Program-made: the position numbers and the translations under genes | Shown: piece after piece, positions 12,476 through 22,845 of the stretch | Layout of the letters: every line of letters begins with the position of its first letter | Numbering within the stretch: the first letter of the stretch is position 1 | From: Vanessa cardui | Lineage: Eukaryota > Arthropoda > Insecta > Lepidoptera > Nymphalidae | NCBI RefSeq assembly: GCF_905220365.1 | Contig: NC_061151.1 | Span: 1,978,197-2,042,196, forward strand | DNA length: 64,000 bases | Reading direction: 5' to 3' | The notes under the pieces: model-generated | Seen by the model: the letters and a program-made list of their open reading frames with translations, nothing else | What the model was told of the DNA's origin: nothing | The model's database searches: none

Positions 12476-13092
12476 GTTATATTGATATTATCGAATTTGA
12501 AACATGTAAATATTTTAGTAACTTTTCTGTTTTTTTTTTTTTTAAATACGTTTAACTTTCGTTGTTTATATTAAATTGAATGGAGTAGTTTTTAGATGGA
12601 AGACAAAAATAACACAATAAAATAAATAATGTAAACTAAATGATGCTAAAATCAATGAACTGGGTTTTATAAATTTTAAAATACCGCGCATCTGCAATGC
12701 TACAAAGATGACAAGATAGGCTACTGACGTCATCGCTGTGTTCCAATTTACGGAGAAAAAGTGTGTTGTTAAGCACAACAATAATTTATTATTGCCGTAA
12801 AATAAAATATTTTTTGTAATTGATTACGTTTTATTCACTTACACTTACTTTTGAATAAGTTATAAAATATATTTAAGTATATTCATTTTTTTATCGGTTA
12901 TTTCAATTTCAATTCTTGGTTTAATGGCTTTTAGTTGTGCCGAATCGGTTATTACAATTCATTCGTGAAAATTTGAATGTCAAAAATGTCAATATGACAT
13001 ATAGTACTATGCAATAGTTATTATTTAATTTTATTAAATAAAAGTGCGCAATACTTATTTACGAATTAATTTAAACTGCTTAATTATTAACG
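12476..13092. promoter_or_regulatory. bidirectional promoter region, SLC10A7-like / NDUFAF3
   Basis: Only about 617 bases separate the two start codons, so both genes must be driven from here. A perfect TGACGTCA (CRE/ATF-like) lies near 12725. A cluster of GTCAA/TGACAT motifs lies at about 12975-13002, close to the NDUFAF3 start. No TATA box in a convincing position was seen on either strand. Regulation by these motifs is inference. Confidence 0.55.
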
Positions 13093-16000
13093 ATGATGTT
13101 AAGAAGCTTACGACAAGTAGGAGAAAAAATAAAAAGTGGCCCATTATTTTTAAGGTTAGTTTAGTATTTTATTCATTAATATTTTTATTTATCATATCGT
13201 TTTGTTCACAACATATCTTGCTTTCGTCAACTTACTTATTTATAAAATCTTGAAAAGTCTTTTTAAAAAAAAAAGATTAACATATAAATTCTTTAATAAG
13301 AAAAATGATATTATTCAAAAATCATGGTAAATAAATATTATCTACATTATGCATTATTTTACAACATGTCGCCCGTGTTATGTTTAAAAAAAATAACCTA
13401 GACTATATCCTAGATATACTCTAGACTTAAATCTTGTTTCATGGACCAATTTTTATCAAATTCAAATTCATAAAGATAAAACGAAAGAGTAACAGATTGA
13501 AATTGTTAGTTTCTATCTGTTACTCTTTCATTTATAATAGATTTGTTTAAATAATTCATAAAAATTAAAATCGAAATAAGCTGTATTCAATCAACAACAA
13601 CAACAACAACAACAACAGCCTGTAAATTCCCACTGCTGGGCTAAAGGCCTCCTCTCCCTTTGAGGAGAAGGTTTGGAACTTATTCCACCACGCTGTTCCA
13701 ATGCGGGTTGGTGGAATACACATGTGGCAGAATTCCTATGAAATTTGTCACATGCAGGTTTCCTCACGATGTTGTCCTTCGCTGAGCACGAGATGAATTA
13801 TAAAGACAAATTTAGCACATGAAACAGTGGTGCTTGCCTGGGTTTGAACCCGTATTCATCGGTTAAGATGCACGCGTTCTAACCACTGGGCCATCTCGGC
13901 TCTTATTCAATCTTATTCAATCAGCTTTGTAAATATCATCAAAATTGGTTAATTGATTGAAAGAGCTACATATAGACAAACAAAAATCATTGAAATTGAG
14001 TCTTATGCATATAGATTATACATAAATTTGATTTGAAAACATCACTAATTGTATGATATAAAAAGCAAATACAGAACAATTTTTTGATGTTATCTATATT
14101 CTGAATAAGTAATAAATATACATTTAATTTATCTCTTTTATTCCCTGTGTATTTATGTCCTAAGTTTTTTTTTTAATTAATATATATTTCTTTTTAACAT
14201 AGTGTAAGAAACAAAGCAGCATATGAGGGTGATGGAAAAACAACTGTAAGGATCTTAAACCAGGATCAGGATCTGGGACTTATGATAGATGCGTATGCCA
14301 GTGTAAGTAAAAAAAATTAACTCGGACAAAACTTTAAGAAAAAACGGCTTATTAAATTATAACTTGACTTGAATATGTATCTATGTTCATAAGAGAAATA
14401 CCACTGAATGACTTTAAATTTGGAATTGTTATTCTGTTCCTGATATAAATGCTTTCGAATGAATTTTATCTGAACAAAGTTGATACAGATAAGTTGTATT
14501 ATATATCGACAACTCCTATGCATTAGGTTGTAACATGATTTTTGGCAAAAATGAGATTTTGGTACTAAATATAAACAAATGTATAAAAAATTTACATATG
14601 TGAAAACCATATTTTGATATTTTCTTTAAATAACAAGATTTTCAACTCGCTAATAATCTTATCATATTTAAACTACGCGCATATAGTCGTGTCTTCAGTT
14701 GCGACGATTTGCGTCGATCCATTAGAGCGCGCCAGTGTTGCCAACTTTATTTTTGGAAGATCTTACCATAACATAGAAAAGATCGTATTTAGCCAACCTT
14801 TCCAGAGAGAAACTAGTACGTAATGAAAATGACAAGAAATCTCAAGAAATCAACGTAGAGAATCATGGAGGAGGACGAAAAAAAAAAGGTGTCAAATTTA
14901 AATACAAAAATGTCCCTTATACATAAAATCTCAAGTTCCCATTGACTTGTTGAGTCCGTAACGTATTTATTTCATACTGATACAAGTATATTATCTATAT
15001 ATTCAACTTACTGAGAGTTAGACTTACTTATAATTATGGGTATTGAATATTGAAAAGATCGTATGATTTGCGTACGATTTCGATTACACGATCGTACATC
15101 GTACATTGGCAACGCTGGAGCGCGCACAAGTGAACCATGGCTCAGTTCCGACGTCGTATAATGTAAAAAGAACAAAAATTGCTATATATGTCCGACGCAA
15201 AACGTTGCAACACAGAAGTTGTGACTTTATGCGTGATCGGCGTTTGTGGATTATGCGCCGTTCCTATAACTTACGATTATATGCATCGTTAAGTATTAAA
15301 TTAAAGGCTTTATGGCAACACGAATAAAGTCTTAAGGTTTTGTTTTTTACCGATTTTCACTAAAATATGATTTTTTTAATTTAATAGAAAAGTTTTGTTG
15401 TAATCTCTAACATACAATCTGTGTACCAAAATTAATCGCAAACTGTGTTTGGTGGCTGAGCAATGCAAAGATGAAAGTTAAAAATCGCTCTCCTGAAAAA
15501 TCACAAATTTTGTCATACGACTTCATGCGTTGGAGGTATCGGTATATTGTTTCTTTGCATAATAATTAATCATGGAAAAGCATTTCACAACATTGTAATA
15601 CTATGTTAATGTTATAAAATGCTATGTCTTATTATTAACAGAAAATCTGAGTTGTACTTCAATGAGGCAATGTTTCTAGCAATTATTCAAACAATCCATG
15701 TAATCATATCTTTTAAAATGTTTAATCTTTTTCTTTTGGGCATATACATTTCCTTGAATATCATAGAAAGAAATAATATCTTGTGTTTGTTTCAGTATGG
15801 CTTTCGTTTAAACAATGGGATCACAGTGTTAGGACCTCTCGCTATATTTCCTAGGTAAGTTGTTCTTGGTTATTTTAATGTTCAATTAAGTATTCTGTTC
15901 TAGTATATTTTCTTTTTTTTAATATACGTAGTTACGTAGTCGGTACCACAGTAGAGATTGCCTATAAATTTTACACTGCAGGACTAAGGCCTCCTCTCCC

Positions 16001-18951
16001 TTTGAGGAAAAAGTTAGGGGCTACCACCACGCTACTCCATTGTGGGTTGATAGATGCATATGTGTCGAAATTAGACATGCAAGTTTCCTCATGATGTTTT
16101 CCTTCACCGCAGAGATGATATGCATGCGTTTCTAACTCCTGAGCCATCTCGGTTCAGTAAAGATAGGCGCCGTGAAAATAATATATGTACATATGTAAAA
16201 AAGTCGAGTCGAGACCAGTAGTTAGAACGCGTGCATCTTAATCGATGATTGCGGGTTCAAACCCAGGCAAGCACCGCTGATTCATGTGCTTAATTTGTCT
16301 TTATAATTCATTTCGTGCTCAGCGGTGAAGGAAAACATCGTGAGGAAACCTGCATGTGACAAATTTCATAGAAATTCTGCCACATGTGTATTCCACCAAC
16401 GCGTATTGGAACAGCGTGGTGGAATATGTTCCAAACCTTCTCCTCAAAGGGAGAGCAGGTCTTTAGCCCAGCAGTGGGAATTTACAGGCTGTTGTTGTTG
16501 TTGTTGTTTGTATGTAAAAAATATCGTACAGGACGATATTGTCGTGGCAAATACGAACTTCGAGTGAAATAAACGAAGCATCGCTTCGATTCTTCAAGCT
16601 CCTGGAACCCAAGATAGATTTGTTGGTAAGAACACCATTATTAATTTGACCTTGATTTTTTTATTGTCAAATAAATTGGGTCTCTTTAACTGGCCAGGGG
16701 TTTTTTCCACTGTTTCAAAATTTTTTTTGTGGTATATGTTGGCGGACGAGCATATGAGCCACCTGATGGTAAGTCACCATCACCCATTGACAATGACGCT
16801 GTAAGAAATATTACCTATTCCTTACATCGTCAATGCGCCACCAAATTTGGGAACTAAGATGTTATATCCCTTGTGCCTGTAGTTACACTGGCCACTCACC
16901 CTTCAAACCGGAACACAACAATACTCAGTACTGTTGTTTGGTGATAGAATAACTGATGAATGGGTGCTACCTACCCAGACGGCTTTACACAAGGCCCTGC
17001 CACCAAGTAATTGTAGTATTTATTAGATTGTATTTCATAAGTTACAATTACAAATTCTCTGTAATTTCTCGTATATCTGCGGTTGGAGCTCTTTAAGATG
17101 AGACCATAACCAATTTTCTATGTACATCTATCGTCCCATAAGCAATGGGACAAAAATCGACTTACGCTGATAATATATGAGATGATCTTTGTTTCACAGA
17201 TAATAGGCTTAGAAACAAAAGAGAGAAAGGTTATTAATTCTGTATTCAAAGCGTCCAGGGAAGCGAAGCTTAATGTAGAGATATTGCCTACGGAGCATGC
17301 TTGTTCGACTTTTAACTTCTTAAACGCAGAGGGCAGGTAAGTACTTAATTTCCTGTGGGCTAAGAGTTTGGTGCAAGACAGTTCCTCATATCATAGGGTT
17401 AGCTGATGCAACCAAAGCCTCAGTTTTAATAAAAATGAGACAGTATCAAATACATTACTCTGATCCCAATGTAAGTAGCTAAAGCACTTGTGTTGTGGAA
17501 GATCAGAAGTAACGACGGTATCACAAACACCCAGACCCAAGGCCACATAGAAAACTAATGACAATGTACATCGACTCAGCCAGGAATCGAACCCAGGACT
17601 TCGGAGTGATGTACTCATGAAAACCGGTGTACACACCCAGGGCCGTATTTAGGGGAGGGCAACCGGGGAAACTGCCCTGGGGCCTCCACATTAGTGGGGG
17701 CCCCAGGCCCCACTAGTATCGGTAACTTCGATAAATCATAGCTTACTGATTGAAATAAAAAAGTAATTAATTCATGATAATATAATTATTAGGCTGTGCG
17801 CGCTTTTGTTTGTCTAGGGCCCCCACTGCTTTTTGGCCTGGGGGCCTTCAGACCTTTAAATCCGGCTTTGTACACACCACTCGACCACGGATGTCGTCAT
17901 AATCGTTTTATTCCTAGGCCACCCCTTAACTTGCACGACTTTGGAGATATGGTACAGTCAGAATAAGAAAACCTTCGTCAGTTTTCAATTTGATTCCTTT
18001 ATCAAGTCTTAAGCTCATAGTACTTACCACCTTTTGAATCTAAACATCAAATCACTGCGACGCAATATGTCATTCTCGATCGGTAAAGCAGATTATCGCT
18101 CATACTGAGCACACGAAAATAGATCTTAAGGTGACGAACATTTTCCTTACCTCGACTGTACATTGAGGCCTCAAAGCTAGGAGGGGCCCGAGATCGATTT
18201 ATTCAAGTCACTGTAGTATCATTCCTATCTCTATCAGTTTAAAGGCTGTTATATAAGTATAAACTAAATGAAAAATGATAGAACTTTTGCTCAATTAACA
18301 ATTATACTAAAAGTAGATTATATCATATCGACATTATACATATATACATCCCGTCATCAGTTTGATTAATGGAAACAACCTGTAAATTTCCCACTGCTGG
18401 GCTATTGCCTCCTCTCCCTATGACGTTTGGAGCATATTCTACCACCCTGCTCCAATTCGGATTGGTGAATTCACAAAGGGCAGAATTTCGTTGAAATTAG
18501 GTACATGCAGGTTTCTGCGATTTCGAAGACATTTTCTGCCTCGCACAACCACTTTGTGGAACCAGCTTTCGCCGGCGGTTTTTCCGAACCGATACGACAT
18601 GGGAACCTTCAAGAAAAGTGCGTACTCCTTCCTCAAATGCCGGCAACGCGCCTGCTTGCCCCCTGGTGCTGCAGATGTCCATGGGCGGTGGTAGTCACTT
18701 TCCATGAGGTGAGCCGTTTGCCACCTATCACATAAAGAAAAAGGTTTCCTCACGATGTTTTCCTTTACCTGCTTTTCACTGGGCCATCTCGACTCTTTTC
18801 ATCAGTTAGTTTGTCCCTTTCTAATTTTATTTTTTGTTTCAGGTCAATAGCAGGAGCTCTTCTGCCCCCTCTGCACATTGACATGAACGAAAATGATATG
18901 TTGCAATCGAAAATGCACTACCAAAACGTTTTCGAGAAAGGTCTACAATAA
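13093..18951 (+). CDS. NDUFAF3: NADH dehydrogenase [ubiquinone] 1 alpha subcomplex assembly factor 3
   Basis: Six exons: 13093-13154, 14203-14302, 15796-15854, 16532-16625, 17200-17336 and 18843-18951 (stop TAA). The phases agree throughout (561 nt, 186 aa; human NDUFAF3 is 184 aa). A basic, Arg-rich start (MMLRSLRQVGEKIKSG) looks like a mitochondrial targeting peptide. The Mth938/DUF498-type domain follows: YGFRLNNGITVLGPLAIFPR, ILSWQ, FFKLLEPKIDLLIIGLET, HACSTFNFLNAEGR and GALLPP. The protein works with NDUFAF4 in early assembly of the complex I membrane arm at the inner mitochondrial membrane. Two ATGs lie in tandem at 13093 and 13096. Exon 4 begins just 22 bases after a SINE tail. Intron 2 contains an hAT-like MITE. 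Confidence 0.93.
13592..13903 (-). mobile_element. SINE A, full length (NDUFAF3 intron 1)
   Basis: Antisense copy with (CAA)n at left and GGGCCATCTCGGCTC at right. Confidence 0.85.
14733..15117. mobile_element. hAT-like MITE with perfect 8-bp target duplication
   Basis: Starts CAGTGTTGCCAAC and ends TTGGCAACGCTG. Flanked on both sides by the 8-bp GAGCGCGC (14725-14732 and 15118-15125). The 8-bp duplication and CAG ends are hAT hallmarks. It has no transposase ORF. It lies in NDUFAF3 intron 2. Confidence 0.88.
15959..16154 (-). mobile_element. SINE A, degenerate
   Basis: CACTGCAGGACTAAGGCCTC to GAGCCATCTCGG; several internal deletions. Confidence 0.6.
16204..16510 (+). mobile_element. SINE A ending 22 bases before NDUFAF3 exon 4
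   Basis: Full-length body; tail GCTGTTGTTGTTGTTGTTG ends near 16508. Exon 4 starts at 16532, so the SINE tail supplies the T-rich tract of the acceptor. Confidence 0.85.
16727..17016 (-). mobile_element. family C retroposon (NDUFAF3 intron 4)
   Basis: GTTGGCGGACGAGCATATGA to GGCCCTGCCACCAAGTAA; close to consensus. Confidence 0.75.
17440..17905 (-). mobile_element. SINE B split by an hAT-like MITE
   Basis: Body 17440-17637, head 17879-17905, with the 233-bp insertion between. Confidence 0.85.
17638..17870. mobile_element. hAT-like MITE nested in a SINE B copy
   Basis: Begins CAGGGCCGTATTTAGGGG and ends with the inverse-type AATCCGGCTTTG. Flanked by TACACACC at 17630-17637 and 17871-17878, so it splits a tRNA-derived SINE. 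Poly-G/C blocks lie next to both ends. 233 bp, noncoding. Confidence 0.9.
17950..18164. mobile_element. TIR MITE family G, copy 1 (NDUFAF3 intron 5)
   Basis: Ends TACAGTCAGAATAAGAAAAC and the inverse CCTCGACTGTA; the body contains AAGCAGATTATCGCTCATAC. Confidence 0.75.
18372..18796 (-). mobile_element. SINE A split by a LINE 3' end
   Basis: AACCTGTAAATTTCCCACTG at left and GGGCCATCTCGACTC at right, interrupted at 18516-18742. Confidence 0.8.
18516..18742 (+). mobile_element. LINE 3' end, C-terminus of a reverse-transcriptase ORF
   Basis: A frame reads TTLWNQLSPAVFPNRYDMGT then FKKSAYSFLKCRQRAC and stops. This is typical of the C-terminus of jockey/CR1-type LINE ORF2. It ends AAAGAAAAA and is flanked by GGTTTC at 18510-18515 and 18743-18748, consistent with target-primed insertion into the SINE. 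Severely 5'-truncated and inactive. Confidence 0.75.
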
Positions 18952-19427
18952 ACCTCTCTATAACATCCCTAAAACTAATTTAGTATGAAGCAATGCTTGG
19001 AGCCACGTGACCGTAATTGTCGGATATTCGAAATAAGAATCTATTCGAAACCGTTACCAAATTCGATAAATAAATTTATAATTAAGGAAAGTACCTCATA
19101 ATAAATACACATATACATACTTAAATTGTTACCTTGTTGAAACTATTCGAAACAATCAGATAATCTGACACACATATGTATCCGTATCTGAAACTAATAA
19201 TATGTTATTCACGTATCCGAATCCGTGTACAGATACAAAATATATAGATATATTTTAACGGGATCTCTGAACCTGTCAAAATGGTTTCAATTTAAATATA
19301 TATATTACTCACAAAGTTTTAAAGTTAAATTATCAACGTGCATTAGTGTGCGTGACACTCGTGCTTACAATATATCTTAGTGTGGGTGAGATATATCCCA
19401 CATAAGAGTAGGGAAAGCAAAACTGTT

Positions 19428-19690
19428 CACTTGGTGGTAGGGCTTTGTGCAAGCCCGTCTGGGTAGGTATCACCCACTCATCAGTAATTCTACCGTCAAA
19501 TAACAGTACTCAGTATTGTTGTGTTCCGGTTTGAAGGGTGAGTGAGACAGTGTAACTACAGGCACAAGGGACATAACATCTTAGTTCCCAAGGTTGGTGG
19601 CACATTGACGATGTAAGGAATAGTTATTATTTATTACAGCGTCGTTGTCTATGGGTGATGGTGACCACTTACCATCATTACGTTTTATAT
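19428..19690 (+). mobile_element. family C retroposon
   Basis: CACTTGGTGGTAGGGCTTTG start, GACGATGTAAGGAATAG body; the 3' end decays. Confidence 0.75.
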
Positions 19691-20124
19691 ACTTGGAACC
19701 TTTTTCAATTAAAAATCAACTCTCTTAAACTTGATTGTTTTTGTATGTGTGTATATATCTTATATATATAAGCTATAATCCCAATAACAGGGATCCGATG
19801 TTTCATTGTGCCTTTATATGAAATATATGTCAAAGTTATATAAAATTGCTTGCAATTATTGTTATTAACAACTTTTTGTTGTAGGCAACTTTGATAACAA
19901 CTGTTGCAATCGTTAATTAAATAATTTATTTTGTCTAGAATAGTCTTAGCAAAATTATTTACAATTTTCATTTCAACTTTCAACTATGATATGAAAAATG
20001 TTGTATACTAAACATAATGTAAATATTAGATAATATTGTTCAATATAGATTATAAAAGCAAGTACTTGTTTTTTTTAATTATGCATTAAAAACTTATTTG
20101 CAGAATATGTATTACCTGACACAG

Positions 20125-20395
20125 AATAAATAAAAATTTTAACAAAAAGAAAAACCGACTTCAAACAAAACACTATTTTAAAACATATAAATATGCACTA
20201 AAAAGTAATAAAAATAATTCAACGTATTTTTTAGAGTCCTTGTAAGTAAAATGAAATTAAAAATATTGGACTACTTAAAAGTCGATTTACGATTATGTAA
20301 CGTAGTTATTGTTATATTTGGAGCCATGATGAGTTAAACATAAAAAAAACAGACGAATTGATAACCTCCTCATTTTTAAAGTCGGTTAAAAAAAC
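20125..20395. mobile_element. repeat family F copy
   Basis: TTTTAACAAAAAGAAAAACC at the left and AAAGTCGGTTAAAAA at the right, with GAATTGATAACCTCCTCATT near the end. Confidence 0.65.
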
Positions 20396-20499
20396 AATTT
20401 ACTCGATCTTTATCTTCAAAATTTGCAAGATAGGGTTTGTAATCAAATTTCTCTCAACCTCTTCAGTTTGTTCATCGATAAATCACAATGCTTTCATGA

Positions 20500-20604
20500 A
20501 GTAAAGTAAAAAGTAACAGCCTGTACATTTCCCACTGCTGAGATAAGGCCTCCTCTTCCATTAAGGAGAGGGTTTGGAACATATTCCACCACGCTGTTCC
20601 AATG
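20500..20604 (-). mobile_element. SINE A, 3' fragment with TTACT tail
   Basis: GTAAAGTAAAAAGTAACAGC to CACGCTGTTCCAATG. Confidence 0.65.
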
Positions 20605-22077
20605 CTTTCATGAATTCTGCTCTTTTTAGGGGTAACTGTTTTTTTGCGTATACTGAAATACAATAAACTGTTTAACGCTCGCTCACTGTCTGTACGAGCA
20701 AGCGCGTACAATTAAGTGCTAAGGTTGCATTTTCGTTGTGACCTAATTACTTCACTTTTATAATTTACGTTTATATTTGATAAATCAGTTCGCCATCGGT
20801 TATCAAGATTACCGCGCGTAATTCGCCATTTTGCATTCCGCCATTAAATTCATTATAGACTAAGTTCTTTTATAAATATACATCTTACAGTTTTAGACAA
20901 TAATTTTATTTCTACTCATACGTACGGACAACCCGTACATTGTCGTTGGCTGATAGTTAGTTTGGTGTCAACGCAACCTAAGATAAATTAAAATATAAAA
21001 ATAAAACAAATATCCTGAAAATTACATTTTATTTCAACAGCACTAACACTATTTTACAACATAACATTACATTTATAATTTAAACAACATTCTATTGAAA
21101 ATATTTGACTGTATATATAAATTACAGCATCACTTATAAAAGATTTTTCTGGCTTACAAACATAGTTGCATCTCTTTCTCTCATAATCAAATTCACATTC
21201 GAAAGAAGAGGACAGCATTGTTTAACAAATTTCCCTTTCAAATCATTTATAAGTAAAGCCATTCCGTTTGACATTAGTCAGGCCGTTCTGGCATCACTGG
21301 GTTCATTCGTGAATATAGTAATAAAAAAAAATAACAAAACTGTACTTGGTGTTTTAAATTGAACACAACGCCATCTTTTCCATAACGTATACGAAAATTA
21401 ATTCAGATAATTCATTTATTCAAACGATGTAGACTACCTGAAAGAAAAATGGGTACTTTATTCTTATACTTAATCTGTGTCTATGGGTATGTGTATGTGT
21501 CATTTTGAAGGTAGGAGATAAATAAACAAAGATTACTAAAGATTTAAAAGTTTGTGCACAAGCTTGACGCGATACTATTTTAATTTGTGTGTGTAATTGT
21601 TCTCTTATAAACTGTAGCTCTCCTAGGGTAGCAAATCAATGGAGGTATTACTTAGCATCGGTATTGCTCAAACAGTTGCAATTGATTTTAATATTATTTT
21701 ATGATGTACAAGTTGGAAGTGACGTCATCTTAAACATATAAAAGATATTCTCGGTGTCATATAACACAGGTAACCTTGAATTTACATGACAAGAGGAATA
21801 AAAGTAAACAATAATTTGATTAAAGAAATCTTTGCATAAAATATTTCTCTACAAACAGTTCTTGATTAATACACATTTATTTTGAATACCACGTGTGCTA
21901 TGTTAAAGAATTTTGCTATATAAAAATTATAACACACTTTTTAAAGAACTAGGTATATCAAACTAGTGAATTTAAGATTAGTTTATTGTCATTATTCATT
22001 TAAATTTATTTATATTTTTTTACTATTGAGTTTGATTCCCAAATAAATAAATGAATAAATATAAATAAATAAATATA

Positions 22078-22300
22078 AATATGAGACAACATCACATACA
22101 TTACTCTGATGCCAATGTAAGTAGCTGAAGCACTTGTGTTATGGAAATCAGAAGCAACGACGGAACCACAAACAGCCAGACCCAAGACAACATAGAAAAC
22201 TAATGGTAATCTACATAGACTCGGCCAGGAATCGAACCCGGGACCTCAGAGTGGCGTAACCATGAAAACCAGTGTACACACCACTCGACCATGGAGGTCG
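22078..22300 (-). mobile_element. SINE B with (AAAT)n tail
   Basis: GGAATCGAACCCGGGAC B-box, head CTCGACCATGGAGGTCG at 22280-22300. Confidence 0.85.
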
Positions 22301-22320
22301 TCTAACTAAATAAATAACTA

Positions 22321-22666
22321 TAGTACGATACAACATAGATGTAGCATCGGCGAAATTCGTAAAACCGATCACATCCGAATTGAATACGCTATCCCAAATT
22401 ATCAATATTTATTTTCTCACACGAATATGATCATTGCGCAAACGTAATAACTTGTAATATCATATGACCGAATATATTCGTCAATTTGACGCGTCGATTT
22501 ACATGCACTCGCTATCTCTGACGCGTGAATCTATAGCGACGTATAGCGTCGAATGGCGCGATAGGGAGCTATTTCCATTGGTCGTGTAAATCGGCAGTAA
22601 TCGAATCGGTTTTATTTTCATTCCATTGCATTTTCCGATGCTGCATCTAATTTGTGTCGTACTATA
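22321..22666. mobile_element. TIR MITE family D, copy 2
   Basis: TAGTACGATACAACATAGAT at one end and its degraded inverse at the other; the internal sequence matches the 1265 and 48660 copies. Confidence 0.8.
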
Positions 22667-22845
22667 GTCAAATCGAGTAGAATGAAATTTTTCTTTAACT
22701 TGTGTGAACACCCTACTGACTTCTCTCCTGCACTATTCTGGGTTGGCTGGCAGAAAATGCTGTAATAGCGTTAAGTCCGTCCTTTGTACATGTTTGATCT
22801 GTGCAATAAAGAATAATAATAAAAAAAAATGTAACAAGTCACCGG

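Larger units (their letters stand above)
18952..22845. other. convergent spacer between NDUFAF3 and SAMM50
   Basis: Begins with the NDUFAF3 3' UTR (AATAAA-like motifs near 19070 and 19100). It then holds a poly-A-type retroposon (19428-19690), a PiggyBac-sized AT-rich repeat fragment (20125-20395), a SINE fragment, a SINE B copy, a TIR MITE, and a retroelement 3' end with AATAAA and poly-A at 22680-22832. No protein-coding exon is supported. Confidence 0.65.

Noticed and set aside
14614..14823. 69-codon open frame in NDUFAF3 intron 2
   Set aside because: Crosses the hAT-like MITE boundary; no coding signature.
16204..16280. Possible tRNA gene (GGTTCAAACCC)
   Set aside because: Head of SINE A; the same sequence recurs over 20 times with the same 3' body.
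18439..18753. 104-codon minus-strand open frame
   Set aside because: Antisense shadow of the LINE fragment and SINE.
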